Below are positions 11,813 through 23,919 of a stretch of 64,000 nucleotides of DNA, in pieces. The notes below the pieces were generated by a model that ran no database searches, was not told the DNA's origin, and saw nothing but the letters and a program-made list of their open reading frames with translations. The stretch is from Piliocolobus tephrosceles (Eukaryota > Chordata > Mammalia > Primates > Cercopithecidae), in NCBI RefSeq assembly GCF_002776525.5, contig NC_045443.1, positions 51,143,387 through 51,207,386 on the forward strand, read 5' to 3'. How positions within the stretch are numbered: position 1 is the first letter of the stretch; each line of letters starts with the position of its first letter. The position numbers and the translations under genes were made by a program.

Positions 11813-13075
11813 GTAGGTAGCAGCGGCCGGGGAACGGGCGGGCAGCGAGGGAGGGAGTGAGAGAGGGAGGGCGGGAGAAGGGGGGAGGCAAGGGGAGCGG
11901 GGACGGCCTCGTGTTTTGGGTCAGTCCGGTTTTATGTGGAGTTTTATAAGCATTCAAAGGATTTTATTATAACCTACAAAGCCCTCTCTCCCAACGACTC
12001 GACTTTTTACGATGGAGAAGGGGTGGGGAGGGAGGGAAAAGGGCTCTTTGGAAAAGCCGGGTGAACCCCCCTCCCCCGTTATCTCCCTCGGTCTGTGAAA
12101 TTTTTAAGAGCGCCACCATTGCGGGCGATATTAACTTTGATCGTGAACTTAGAGGAGCATTTAAGGAAGGATGGGGAGCCGGGCTGCCGAGGAGTGGGAA
12201 GGAGGGGAGGGGTGGAGGGGGAGAAAGGGGAGGGCGAGGGAAAGACAGGGAGAGATCCAGAGAGGGGGAGAGGTGGGGGAGAGGAGCAATGGAGCAGAAC
12301 CTGAGACCGGAGAGGCAAGCCAGGGCCGCTATGATCCTTTTTAAAACTAGTTTTGAAAATGTTCAAACTATGTGTTCGCGGGTCCTCCAGCAGAAACCCA
12401 AGCAACTCTGGGGTCAGCGGCGACAGGGGAATGGGGCGAGGCGCCGCAGGACTCCACTGAGCTCCAGGCGGGGGTCTGGGCGTTTCTCCTGGGTACACGG
12501 CCTCGGTGCTGGCCTAGAACTGCGGTGTGGAAGGCGCGGCCCCGCGGGCGTCCCGGGGCGCCAGGGCCCCGGAAGCGGCTCTCTGGTGTCCTGGTGCCTG
12601 CTGGCCGGCTTCCTCCCCGCCTCCCCGCTGCTCTCGCCAGATCTCACTGCTTCGCGCCTGTTCTCAGCTTTCCCCCCAGATTTCTAGGAGGGGGGAGGCT
12701 GGGCTTTCCGAACCACTGGGAGGGCGGCGCAGGAAGGGCCCGAAGGCCGAGGGGGAGCAGACAGGGGGCCCGAGGGCAAGCACGTGTCCCCGGAGGGCTT
12801 TCCTTCTGTCCCAAACCCTGTCAGCCAGCCGCGGCTCTCGCCTGAGGACTGGGGACGAGGTCGCGCAGTGGCCGGGGGTCGGGACCCGCTAGACCTGGCA
12901 GGGGGTCGAGGCTTGCCCCGGCGCTGCAGCTGCAAGACAGCCAGCCGCCTGGCGGGAGGGCTGCCAGCGGTGGGCTAGGAGAAGGGCCGCTGAGCGCTCA
13001 GCGGGCTGGGGTCGCCCAGGTCTCACGTGTCTCTCTCCCCCCTCTCCTCGCACTTGCCCCCTCCCCTCCCTCCAG
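11813..13075 (+). other. HOXC11: HOXC11 intron
   Basis: A single 1,263-base GT-AG intron, donor GTAGGT and acceptor CCCTCCCTCCAG. It is GC-rich in its second half with no convincing internal gene. The long open frames there (for example 12061-12687) reflect GC content. Confidence 0.9.
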
Positions 13076-13308
13076 ACGCCCCCCGCACCCGCAAGAAGCG
13101 CTGCCCTTATTCGAAATTCCAGATCCGTGAACTGGAGCGAGAGTTTTTCTTCAACGTATATATCAACAAAGAGAAGCGGCTGCAGCTGTCCCGGATGCTG
13201 AACCTGACAGACCGACAAGTGAAAATTTGGTTTCAGAACAGAAGGATGAAAGAAAAAAAACTGAGCAGAGACCGGCTGCAGTATTTCTCGGGAAATCCGC
13301 TGCTGTAA
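13076..13308 (+). CDS. HOXC11: HOXC11 coding exon 2 (homeodomain)
   Basis: Encodes residues 228-304. The 60-residue homeodomain is about 232-291, starting [20 protein letters not shown]. Recognition helix 3 contains the invariant [11 protein letters not shown], including Trp, Phe, Asn and Arg needed for major-groove contact. The C-terminus [15 protein letters not shown] is the HOXC11 signature. The TAA stop is at 13306-13308. It is intact, with no frameshift. Confidence 0.98.
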
Positions 13309-14151
13309 CCTGCAGACGGGCCCTTTTGGGGGCGGGGGGAGGGGAAATTTATTTTATTTTATTTTTATTTTTTATTTTCTAACTCGTCTTCTTTCCGCGG
13401 GTGGAAAACTGGACTGTGGCCAGGGGTGGCCCCCGCCGCTGTGGCCGGCACTCCATTCCGGAACCTCCTGGACCCTCGGTCTGACTCTCGCTGTGGGACG
13501 GGGACCGGGCCTGAAAAGGGGGTGAAGGGAAGTGTCTGATGCACGGCGAGTGAACACCGTTGGCGCCGAGGCCAAGACTTTTATTTAAAAGAAAACACAC
13601 CTCGGCGACAATGTCTTGCTGCTGCTCGGATTGGGTGGGGGAGGGGCGACAGTAGTGAGCGCCTGAGCCGAACAATCCACGAACTAAAAGCCTTCCCTTG
13701 CCCAAGTGAAAAGATCCGCTAAGACAGCATGTCTGCCAGCGGAAACTTCTAGGGCTCCCCCTCTACCCCGCCCCACCTAGCCCCACTACTTTAGGGGGCA
13801 GCTAAATGTGATCCTGCCTTGCTGTGAAATTTCTGTACCTTCGACCTGGTGTTAGGTGTGCAAAGTCCGTGTCCTACCTCCGTCTTCGCCAAGGCCCCGC
13901 CCGAGCCTTGTTGTTCTCCCCGTGAATGTGTAGAACCTTCCTTTGAAATTTCTTAACCGGTGCATTGAGGTTTCTAAACCTTTTTCCAAGCAGTGCCCCC
14001 ACTTCATGGATTTATCTATAGTCTATGCAGTCTTTACCTCTTTTTTTTTTTCTTTTTTTTTTTTTTTTAAGAAAAAAGAACATTGGGGTGGTGGAGGCAG
14101 TAGGGAGATGGGATTGGGCGCCTCCCGCTTGCTGGGGCCTGGATTTTTGTA

Positions 14152-14157
14152 AATAAA
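14152..14157 (+). terminator. HOXC11: HOXC11 upstream poly(A) signal
   Basis: AATAAA about 845 bases after the stop. It could give a shorter 3' UTR than the second signal at 14307. Confidence 0.6.
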
Positions 14158-14306
14158 TTTCTTTCCACCTGGAGGGGAAAGGGGGACGCCCCCAATGAGA
14201 TTCAAATCACCCATCTCTCCTCCTATGCCTGAGTGCGTGTGTACATGTGCACTCCCCACCCTGCCCCCTTCCCAGAGGGATTGCTGTGAAAATTTTTTTG
14301 GTGGCA

Positions 14307-14312
14307 AATAAA
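14307..14312 (+). terminator. HOXC11: HOXC11 distal poly(A) signal
   Basis: AATAAA followed by T-rich sequence, about 1.0 kb after the stop. This is the more likely main 3' end. Confidence 0.65.
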
Positions 14313-15651
14313 GATTAATTTCATTCTGTTCAATATTATGATTTTATTTGACCCTTTTATTAACCCCTCTCCTCTTAAAATCCTCCATGCTCCCATGGCG
14401 GCGGCGGCGGAGGAGGAGGCAGGAGGGCAGAGCCCAGCGGGTGAGGACAGGCAAGCAGAGGTGAGATAGGCCGGTGCTGGCCGGCCTGGAGCTACTCTCC
14501 GCTGGCAGGGTCAAGAGTATGGCCGTAGTTTCCTCACATTCTCAAGCTGAGGACATTCCATAGCTACTCTGAAGCTCTCCTTTCTCATGTGCAGCTCGAG
14601 CTGTGTCCAAATGCCCAGCAACACTTTCTGTTTAAGTACACGTTTGTTGTGGAGTTAATTGTAACCATCATCGAATTTAAATTTATAGGAATTTTTTTGG
14701 CTCCACCGCCCTTCTGCCAGATGTCTCCGTCTGTCGCAGTTAAATGTGTAGTGTGAAGGGTAGTGCTTTTTTTTTTTTTTTCTCTCTCTCTCTCTCTATG
14801 AGAAGTCTGTATTGGAATTTTTACACTGTTTTTAAGAAAGGAGGGGACAGAAGGAGAAACCAGTCCCCTCCCTCTCCTCTCCACAGCTCCTGGGGGTGGG
14901 AAGGTGGGGCCTGGCTGCTTTCCCTCTGGCACAAATGGTCAGGCTCTTCCAGACACAACAAGACGCCTGTACTGGGGCCACCCTGATGTTTATACATTGG
15001 GTGTCCCACAGTAGAAAGCCCCAGAGATTTGTTTTGTAGGGGTTGGCACTGGGGATGGAGATGACCTGTGGGGACAGTCACCATACCCATCTATATTTGC
15101 TGCAGGTTTCTTCTGTATAAAGATAATCATGGCCCTTGCAGTGCTTTCAGTGAGGGCACTTCGTTGGTCTCTGTTTCAGATTCGTTATTTGGGAGCAGAG
15201 GTTCGGGACCACTTATCTCATCTTTCCCCTCTCTTTTCTGTCTTTGTATAATTCAAAGAAAATGTTTTTGTCAATACAATTCTGTTGGATGAAAGGAAAA
15301 AGCATCATAACTATCAAATCTAGGTTTTGTCATTTTTGATGGTAAGAATCCCTGCAGTTTTGGTATCTAAATTTCTAATTTGTAAATGTGGGTCGGGTTG
15401 TGAGACAGGATTTGCAAACTAGGGTGTATATGCAGCCCACAATTCCCTCATGTGCCCATGCACAAACGTTTTATTTAACTCGGTGTGCCTACGGGTGCAC
15501 ATAAGAAGGAATATTATTTGTATGCTTTTGTCTGTTGTATGGAGTAAACCTGACCACATGCACATCTAGAATTTGTGTCTCTGTGGTGTGTAACCACTGG
15601 CAGTGTTTGTTGAGTGTGGGCAGGAATGCAACTGAGGGGCCTCTGTACATT

Positions 15652-15673
15652 TGTGTGTGTGTGTGTGTGTGTG
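15652..15673 (+). repeat. (TG)n microsatellite
   Basis: Eleven TG units, simple repeat. Confidence 0.95.
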
Positions 15674-17552
15674 ACACTTCTCCAGGTATGATGTTTATCC
15701 ACTAGCCACATTAGGAAATATTACCCTGCTGATCATGTTTCCTGTAAAATTAGGATAGAGGAAACTCTATAAGATGAACCTATTTATAAAGCAAAATATT
15801 AGCCTCCAAATGCCTGATTTTGGAGAAAAATATTTAAAACCCACAGGTACCACTTTCTCTGCAATGTGCAGCCCAGAAATGCCCTCCGCTCCAAAAGAGA
15901 GTTCTGCTGGATGAGAGAAGGTCATCATGAAAGAAAAACAAAGGCTTCTGTGACCCAAGCCAGGAATCTGCCAGTCCTTGGTGACCCTCTAAAAAGGAGG
16001 AAAAAAGGTTTTTTGGCCGCAAACAAACCCACCTTCGGTCTCCCAAGGTGTCCAACCCCCCTTGCAGGTCAGGGGCACTCTGGGCTCAACCTCTTGGGGT
16101 AATCCTCTCCAGCCGCAGCACTGCCCAGGAACAAAAGATCCTCGTCTAGACGCTGCCATAAAGCACCCCCCCCCCCCGCCAATGTCTCTAAACCCAGTTT
16201 CATTTCGACCTTAACGACTCAGTCTGGCCTGTATTAGAAACCGCTTCCGCCCTAAATAGTAAACAAACCTGTAGTGGAGGGTCTTGGTTCTCCCAACACA
16301 CCCCAGACCCTCACCTCTTCAGCCCCTTGCCCCACATTTTTCCTCTTTTCTCCAGCCTTTCTCAGCTCCCAGCTCCCCAGCCCCTTTCCTCCCCACCGCC
16401 CCCCCACAGTAAATAAACCTGAGGCCGAGTTCAAAGTTTCCCGGAGCTAAGGAGGAATGCTGGTTGTAAAAATCCAAGTTTATAGCGCACGTGGGAGTTT
16501 ACAAGGGTATTAAGTGGTATGGGCTGAGTGAGCATTCTGGGCCCCTCCCCCTCCAACTATGGGCTTTGGGGGTGCAGGAGGAATCAAGGGCACTCGAAAG
16601 GAGAAATGGGTTTGGGAGTAGCCTTGAGTTTGGGGTTTCTTTGTCACTTAGACTCTTAGGTGGCTGAGGTTTGGCGATGCCAGGGCCCCTTGTAAGAAGA
16701 CTCAAAACCCCTGCCAAGCACCTCTGAGAGAAAGCCCCCTGGCTCTAGATGTCCCAGATGGAAAGATTGGGGAGCCCTGTTTTGGGGGAGGAAAAGGTGC
16801 AAACCAGGTGTCTGAAAGGTGAACAAAGTTGGGGATACCTAGAGCCAGTTATCAACCAGAATGAGAGAAGCTACCTTGGGCTAATTTCTCCAGTGGGCTG
16901 AGAGCAGAGGGGGCTCTTCTCTTAAGGGCAAAGAAGAACTTTGAACTTCAAGGGAGTCAAGGGCACCACCCCTTCGCTTTCCCCGCCTCTCTCAGGAATC
17001 CGTAGGGCAATTGTTTCTGGGCCAGTATTCCCTGAAGGGGGGAGCCACTGGGGTTTTCTGGTGCCCTAGGGTTGGATAATGCTGTTTGCTAACCCCTCCC
17101 TACTCAGAGCCCGCCAGAACCAGTGCACGCGACTGCACTCTTTATTATTCATATAAACCTTTGGAAAAGGCAACGCCCGGGAAGTTTTTATAACTTTGTT
17201 TGGCATAAAAATTTTACAAGATTCCCCATCCCTTAAAAAAAAAAAAAAAAAAGTAAGTTTTCGTCTTGCCATAGGATGAAATCACAGGTCTTTGAGAGGC
17301 AGAGGTGAGAGGGGCTCTGCAGGGTGGCAGTGCAGGGAAGGGAGTGTATGGAGCTGCCTTTCTCTAAGGCAAAAAGGCTTGAAGGTCTGAGTCAGTCCTT
17401 CCTGAGGCCCATCTTGGACTCAGCTTTGGAGCATCTTTGGACAGAGTCCTGTCCACTCTGTTCTTGTACACTTACAAACTCTAAAGGTTTGGACAATATC
17501 AGCATGACAAGACCTTCCCCCATCACACCCTCTTGTTCTCATGTGGGCGCTA

Positions 17553-17570
17553 CTCTCTCTCTCTCTCTCT

Positions 17571-17610
<40 letters not shown>

Positions 17611-17614
17611 ACAC
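17553..17614 (+). repeat. Compound (CT)n(CA)n microsatellite
   Basis: About nine CT units pass directly into about twenty CA units, with one GA interruption. The open frames rich in His-Thr across it are artefacts. Confidence 0.95.
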
Positions 17615-18356
17615 CTCTCTGCACAGCCCCCCTCCAATCCACTGCACAAAGCAAAGACCCATAACCTTGACTCAGATGCTGATTTGGGAGGGTCTCTGCA
17701 CACACAGCCCTGCATCCCGGCCTGCCGCCTGTGAAGTCAACAGTGGGTTTGAAGAAAGAATCCAAAACACCAAGAAACTCCTGCCCAGAGGTTGCAGTGG
17801 TTGCAGGACCAAAGGAGACAGAGGGCCCGCAGGGCTGCAGTCCAGGAGCAGAGAACAAAGGCGGCCATGTGGGAGATGGCCTTGCCCACGGATGACCCCT
17901 GGACCTGCCCCTCAACCTGGGACTGACAGAATCCCATTCGCTCATTTCCCCTGACTCCAGCCTTGGGAGCACCAACTGGGCTCAACTTTGGGTCATTTTA
18001 ATGTTTCAGCTTTGGAGGTCAGGACAAAGATGGGACAACTTCCCCAAAGGCAGGCCTGATAGACAAGCCTCCTTTGGGGTGATGGAAGTGAAAATACATG
18101 ACCCCTGAATCCTGGCACTTCAAGAAGCCATCAGCATTAGTGTGGATGTGCCCCAGAATCCGATTTTTCCTCCCTCTAATGGCGACTGCTGTGGCCTGGC
18201 TGCTGGCAGCTGGCAGCCCTACACTTCGCCTTGTGAGGAGGAGCTGAGCTAAGGCCGTGGGCGGGAGAAGGTCAACTCCAAGCCTTAGCAGCTGGGCTAG
18301 GGAGGTATGCGACTGAGCCTGGTGCTGTCCCCATCACCAAGCCCAGCACACCAGAG

Positions 18357-18680
18357 AAAAATAAGAAAGGCTAGGAAAGAAAGTCAGGGGGAAGGAAATA
18401 ATTGGAGAGAGAAAAGAGCAAAGAATGAATTGTATAATAAAGAAAGAAGGAAATTAGGAAATTAGAGATATAAGGAAGACAATTAAGAAAGAGAAAGGAT
18501 TGGAAAAAGAAGGAAAGAATATATTACAGGCAGAAAGGAAGAAAAAGAAAACCAGAAAGAAGCAAATAAAGAGAAAACAGAAGGATGAAACAAGAAGGAA
18601 AGAAAGAAGAGAAGAAAAAAAGAAAAATAGAAAAGAAAAGAAAGGAAGCAAACAGAGATCTTTGAAAAGGAATTTAACTG
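18357..18680 (+). repeat. Purine-rich low-complexity tract
   Basis: About 320 bases dominated by GAAA, GGAA and AAGA units on the plus strand. The Lys/Arg/Glu-rich frame at 18500-18772 is a by-product. Confidence 0.85.
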
Positions 18681-20389
18681 GTAAGAAAGGATCGGTATTT
18701 TTCTCCGGAACAAGCCAGCCTAACCACAGCCCCGACTCTAGCTGGAAACCTGACTTACTGGGGGCAACTTAGAAGCAAACCACTAAAGTGGGGAGCAGGG
18801 CCTGCCCCTAAGACATCCTCCCACCCGTCTCCTCCCCACAAAGCTTCTCTCCGAGGTGTCTTCGGTCTGGTTTCAATTCAGGGGACAAAATTAAATAACT
18901 GGCCAGCTTCGGCAGGCCCAGGAAGCAGTCAGACTGGCACGGGTTATCAGAATTCGGGATTCGGAGATCTCAGACAGCACTTTGGGTAAAAGTGAATATT
19001 TGTGGCTGTGTACACATATTTAAGTGTAAGTTAGACATGTGTATAGATGCTGAACTCCGTAGCATCTGTGTGCAAGTGTGTACAATGTCAAGATGTGACA
19101 GATTCTGCTGGCCGAGCTACCCCGGGGGCTGTGAGGTTCAGAGTAGACCAGAGGCCCCGCTAAGCGTCCTCAGCCTCCTACCTTCCTCTGGTACCTGTTT
19201 GAAAATATTTTTCTTTTCTGGGTCTCTGGGCATTCCGAATTTTGCCTGGAATTTCCCTGCTCCCAATTCAGCTGGGGCAGAGCCTGGTGCTAGTGAAGAA
19301 GAAAAGCGAATCTTTTCTTCAAGTTTTGGGAAGAGAAGGATTTATCTCGGCCTCCAAAGCAAAAGGAAAAAACCTGCAATCTCTGGTGTGATTCTGTTTT
19401 CTCTTTGCTTAGAAAGATTTCAATACACACACTTTATTTTTATTTTATTATTTAACCCAAAAGGGAAAGACATTTTTCCTTTTTCACTTCATCTTCAGAA
19501 TTTCCCAGTTGACTTTCTTAACCTCTTGGGGAAACTCCGATAATTTTTGCTGGAGAAACCAGGGTGCTTCTGGGGTGTGTTGAGGGTTACAGCCAGGAAA
19601 GCAACCAAGGTCCTTTTTTGTTCATTGAGCATATTTTCCTTCTTCTGCTTTCACGTGGGGACCCCTAGCGCCCCAGCCCTTGGGCTGCCCTGTGGAACCC
19701 GCTGGATCCTCCCAGAGAATTCATAGAGCTCCTGAACCCTCCTCCTCTGCACTGCGCACAGTCCCACAGGCAGAAGGAGGCCCAGCCCCGTCCTTGCTGC
19801 CTTTCCAGGATCTGGGTACCCGGGAAAGGAGAAACCGGTCAGGGCACTGGCCCTGAGTGGGATTTGTCAGGTCGTATGCACAGCCTGGCCCCACTGTGGC
19901 CTGCAGCCCCTGGATTTTCATGTTCCCAAGTTGAGGTAAGAAGGGGGAGCCCCAGACTTAGGCATAGCCATAGGTCTCTCGGCACCCTCGGAAAGTTGGG
20001 GAAATTGATTAATAAGAGTCCATATGTGGATGATTCTAGCAACACAGGCCTTCCCTGGATCCTAATCCAGTTGCCAAGGGCACAGGCTGAAGGGTCTTGG
20101 TCCTGTGGGGAAGGGCGGTAGGTGCCTGGCAGTGGCGGCAGGCGGGGTGGCTGTGGCGGCCCGCATGCCTTTGAACGCCAGGCCCGGACAATAGGACGGA
20201 AACAGCCTTTGCTCGTGGCCTCAGGAAAGACCGAGCCCAAGGGGGCAGGGCTGGGACCCAGGTCCCCACAAATGCTCCCTTCGCCAGGCTCAAACACTCA
20301 CTTTTTCCTTCCTTTTACCTCCACTGAAGCAGAATCCCAAAGTCTGTGAAAACCCAACAAGTTATTCAGGTCTGTGTCGTCCGAGCGGG

Positions 20390-20620
20390 CTCTAGTTTAA
20401 CAGCTCCGGGTTTTCGTTTATCTTGTGTAATTAGAGGCAAACATTTGTCCCACCGGGGGTCCCACTTAGGCTGATGAATTTGATTTCTTTTTTCATTAAT
20501 GGGCCGTGTTTATCATACTTCTAATTATTTCAACTTTAAACACTATTCGTTCTTGTGAGGAGGCGGGAGTCGAGGCGGGAGGCTCCTCCCCGGAGTATTA
20601 TTTTCATTAATGATGGCAGC
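20390..20620. promoter_or_regulatory. Candidate conserved AT-rich regulatory element
   Basis: Dense homeodomain-type cores (TAATTAG, CATTAATGG, CTAATTATTTC, TTCATTAATGATGG) in about 230 bases, flanked by ordinary DNA. This pattern is usual for HOX cluster enhancers. Conservation could not be tested. Confidence 0.35.
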
Positions 20621-21089
20621 GACTCTGTCCTCTCCCTTGGCTAAGGTGAGAGGTGGGCTTGGAAAGAGGTTGGGTGGTGGCTCCCCTGAGGCCAATGGCT
20701 CTGCTCCCTGTCTGCTGGTTCCCTAGGCTAGGCCTTGTGGCTTGTCTGAAGTTTATCTCCTTCACCCTTTGCTGCCCACTGCTTCACCCCCTCCCAAGCT
20801 GGGCTCAAACCCTTTGCGGTTCTTCCCTGGAAAACTTTCTCCGATCCCAGCCTGGCCTGGCCTGGGCAGAGGCTCGGGTAGCGCTGTCCTGGCCCCCAGC
20901 TACTATCACCTAGAGGAAAAAACAGAAAAGGCTGAGGTGGCCAAGGGGCACTTGGCCGTGGGGAAAAGGATGCACCGGACTCCAAAATGGGGGGTAAGGG
21001 TAGGGAACTGGAACGCTAAATTCCTGGGAAAAGCACACCAGGCAGGAAAATAAAGGAGACGTGAAAGAGGGGGGAGGGAACCCCCAAAG

Positions 21090-21260
21090 TCATATAATTC
21101 TCAATTGCTTTGGTATTTAATTTCATCGTCCCATAAATGAGAAAATATCAGTTCCCATACTAAATTTTTATCCCTGACTGATAAATATGACGGGAAATTT
21201 TCGTTGGGTCCTCGTAAAAGGGAACGGTTTCGATCAAACTGGTGGGGAAAGACTAATGCA
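21090..21260. promoter_or_regulatory. Candidate AT-rich regulatory element with CDX/HOX-like sites
   Basis: Contains CATAAATGAG, GATAAATATG, TATTTAATTTC and a long stretch of low GC between GC-rich flanks. Sequence pattern only. Confidence 0.3.
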
Positions 21261-22880
21261 GATAATACAAACAGAGTGGCCATAAAGTCTCGCCCGTTTC
21301 CCGCGGGATGGGCGGTGGGACAAATGGCTCCCTGGATTGACTGCTGCCGGGACTGCCCCAAGTCTGGGGCCTAAACAGCCTAACCTTGCCCTGGATAACC
21401 CCCATGCTGAGGCCACGGTGACTCTACAAATGAAAACACAAAACCATTTCAAATCTCCCCTGGCCGGTCATGCAAGCAAATCATACACTACACATTTCCT
21501 TCCAGTTTTCCGGAGGTTCAGGAACCCCTGTGTCTTCTCTTTCCACCCCTGGATGAGGAAATTCGGCGGACTTCTTTCTGTGGTCTTCTAGCCGCAGCGG
21601 GCTTGGGCCTCCCTGGAAGCGGTCTAGCCTCCTCACTCCTCCACGCCAGGGCGCTGGACTCCAGTCCTTTCCCCGCCAACCTCCAGCCCTTCGGAAAGTC
21701 TAAACCCCAGGCTCTGTCCAGGGAAAAATGTGGGGCGACCAGAAAGACAAGTTGTTCTCCAGATTCCGTTTCCTGAGGAGGGGGTGAAGAGTTTAGTTCG
21801 CTTTGAAAGAAGGCGATGGAGAAACGGAAATAACTATTTGAAAAATACGGTTCCCCTTATTTCTTCCTTTTATTTAAAAGCAACCACAAAAATAGACTGG
21901 TCTGTCTTCTTTCAAACATGCTCCCAGACCATGCGCTCTGCAAAGGATGCCTCTCTGGGTCGGGTTTTGTTGTGTCTTGTGTGCTGGTTCCCGTGTCATA
22001 CGTGACTCCTCCAAACTGACTGAGGCTCCGCAGGTTCCCTCTTTCTTTCCCGGAATATTCCCTGTTTTAGTGGGGGCAAGGTCAAGCGGAAAGCGAGGGC
22101 CGCCAGGGCCTGAAATAAAGTAGCAGAACCGGCTCCAAGGCCAAAGCCTTGTGGGCCCCTGAGATGGTGACCCAGGAGCCGCCCACCCTGCCAGGCCCAG
22201 GCCGCAGCTCTCGGGTCGGGGATCGGGTGCCTCTGGTCTCTGGCTTCCTCTTTCTCCTACGCCGCGTCCATTCGGAACCTCCTTTTCCGAGCAGCCATGA
22301 AGTGACCGTGACCCCCTCCCTGGCCCACCCTAGAGGCTGGAGATTCCCCGTCAAACCCCACAGGAAACTTGCAACTCCACCAACCTCCAGCGCCGCGGCC
22401 CCCAAGCTTCCAGCCCCAAGGGCCAAGTCCGGAGAAAAGAGGAGGCGGGAGAGCAGAAACTTTAGTCCTGTTTGGGATTCCTTAACTTTTTTTCCCCTTT
22501 CTCTGCTCACCAGATCCCCCCACCCCCGCCAAAAAAAACCTCACCCCACTCCCATCTCCAAGGGAAGAAGCAGGAGCCGGGGCCGGGGAGATGAAAAGGG
22601 GAGATGCAGAGTGGGGAGAAGTACCTGATTCGTGTCTCGACCTTTTAATTTGAATTTGACTATTTTGAGCCCCGGGTAGCCTCGCTCTCACCCTCTCTCC
22701 TGCATTTTCCCCCTCTCCGCCCCCTTCTCCCCAGGAGTTACAGGCTGGTTACTGGATAAACAAACCCCACTCTTTCCAGAACCCTCACCCCCATCCCCCT
22801 CCACCCCCCTACCGCCCCTGCAGCCCGGGGGGCGCTTCCTTTGTTCGCCGGGAAGGGCTCCGGTGCCCCTACCCCGAGGC

Positions 22881-22900
22881 AGCTGCTAGGTGGCGCTGTT
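22881..22900 (+). promoter_or_regulatory. CTCF-like site upstream of HOXC10
   Basis: AGCTGCTAGGTGGCGCTGTT fits the AGRKGGCGCT core of the CTCF motif. It lies about 270 bases upstream of the HOXC10 ATG. The same 13-mer AGGTGGCGCTGTT recurs at 44002-44014, same orientation. Confidence 0.55.
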
Positions 22901-22939
22901 ACTCCACTCTGCGCGCTCCGCCTGCCGACAACTTGACCC

Positions 22940-23168
22940 CGCTGACGTCACGGCCGTCTGAATCATCAAGGCCATTTTCAAATCCCATTGGTCTAGCCGT
23001 CACATGGTGAGAACCGAATGCGCGGATAATTATGGAGCTGATATTTCCCCCCCTCCCCTTCTTTTTCCTCCCTCCCCTCCAACCGCGCCCCCCCTCCCGG
23101 ATGGGGGAAAAAAAAGATGTCAGCTCCTCCGCTGTAGTATTGCTCCTTAAAAACCCCTCTCTCTGAAA
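22940..23168 (+). promoter_or_regulatory. HOXC10: HOXC10 proximal promoter and 5' UTR
   Basis: Contains a perfect CRE TGACGTCA (22943-22950), an inverted CCAAT box ATTGG (22987-22991), an E-box CACATG (23001-23006) and a C/T-rich stretch at about 23047-23100. No canonical TATA box. The start of transcription is probably within 23040-23140. Confidence 0.6.
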
Positions 23169-23919
23169 ATGACATGCCCTCGCAATGTAACTCCGAACTC
23201 GTACGCGGAGCCCTTGGCTGCGCCCGGCGGAGGAGAGCGCTATAGCCGGAGCGCAGGCATGTATATGCAGTCTGGGAGTGACTTCAACTGCGGGGTGATG
23301 AGGGGCTGCGGGCTCGCGCCCTCGCTCTCCAAGAGGGACGAGGGCGGCAGCCCCAGCCTCGCCCTCAACACCTATCCGTCCTACCTCTCGCAGCTGGACT
23401 CCTGGGGCGACCCCAAAGCCGCCTATCGCCTAGAACAACCTGTTGGCAGGCCGCTGTCCTCCTGCTCCTACCCACCTAGTGTCAAGGAGGAGAATGTCTG
23501 CTGCATGTACAGCGCAGAAAAGCGGGCGAAAAGTGGCCCCGAGGCAGCTCTCTACTCCCACCCCCTGCCGGAGTCCTGCCTTGGGGAGCACGAAGTACCC
23601 GTGCCCAGCTACTACCGCGCCAGTCCGAGCTACTCCGCGCTGGACAAGACGCCCCACTGTTCCGGGGCCAGCGACTTCGAAGCCCCTTTCGAGCAGCGGG
23701 CCAGTCTCAACCCGCGCGCCGAACATCTGGAATCGCCTCAGCTGGGCGGCAAAGTGAGTTTTCCTGAGACCCCCAAGTCCGACAACCAGACCCCCAGCCC
23801 CAGTGAGATCAAGACCGAGCAGAGCCTGGCGGGCCCTAAAGGCAGCCCCTCGGAGAGCGAAAAGGAGAGGGCTAAAACTGCCGACTCCAGCCCAGACACC
23901 TCGGATAACGAAGCGAAAG
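23169..23919 (+). CDS. HOXC10: HOXC10 coding exon 1 (residues 1-250 plus first base of codon 251)
   Basis: Homeobox protein Hox-C10 is a nuclear Abd-B-class transcription factor. It is important for lumbar motor-neuron identity and hindlimb patterning. It starts MTCPRNVTPNSYAEPLAAPGG, the HOXC10 N-terminus, and continues through the Ser/Pro/Tyr-rich domain to KTADSSPDTSDNEAK. The donor AAAG followed by GTAAGG lies at 23919/23920, and codon 251 (Glu) is split across the intron. Joined to 27070-27347 it makes 1,029 nt, 342 codons plus stop, the same as human. The open frame running on to 24107 is intron read-through, not a real C-terminus. Confidence 0.97.

Larger units (their letters stand above)
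13309..14330 (+). other. HOXC11: HOXC11 3' UTR
   Basis: Non-coding sequence between the stop and the second AATAAA. It includes an A/T stretch near 13350-13380 and a long T run at 14040-14068. No reading frame of interest. Confidence 0.75.
14331..22860. other. HOXC11-HOXC10 intergenic region
   Basis: About 8.5 kb without a recognisable protein gene. It contains a TG repeat (15652-15673), a CT/CA repeat (17553-17614), a purine tract (about 18357-18680) and AT-rich homeodomain-site clusters near 20390-20620 and 21090-21250. An antisense lncRNA (HOXC-AS3 in human) may occupy the right part. Minus-strand AATAAA complements at 19433-19450 could mark its end. Confidence 0.55.

Noticed and set aside
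12061..12687. 208-codon frame in the HOXC11 intron
   Set aside because: GC-driven frame. The intron splice sites and the full-length HOXC11 protein explain the region.
17541..17954. 137-codon His/Thr-rich frame
   Set aside because: It is produced by the CT/CA microsatellite.
18319..18345. REST/RE1-like GGTGCTGTCC
   Set aside because: Only the left half-site is present. The second half is missing at any allowed spacing I could see.
18500..18772. Lys/Arg-rich 90-codon frame
   Set aside because: Translation of a purine tract, not a basic protein gene.
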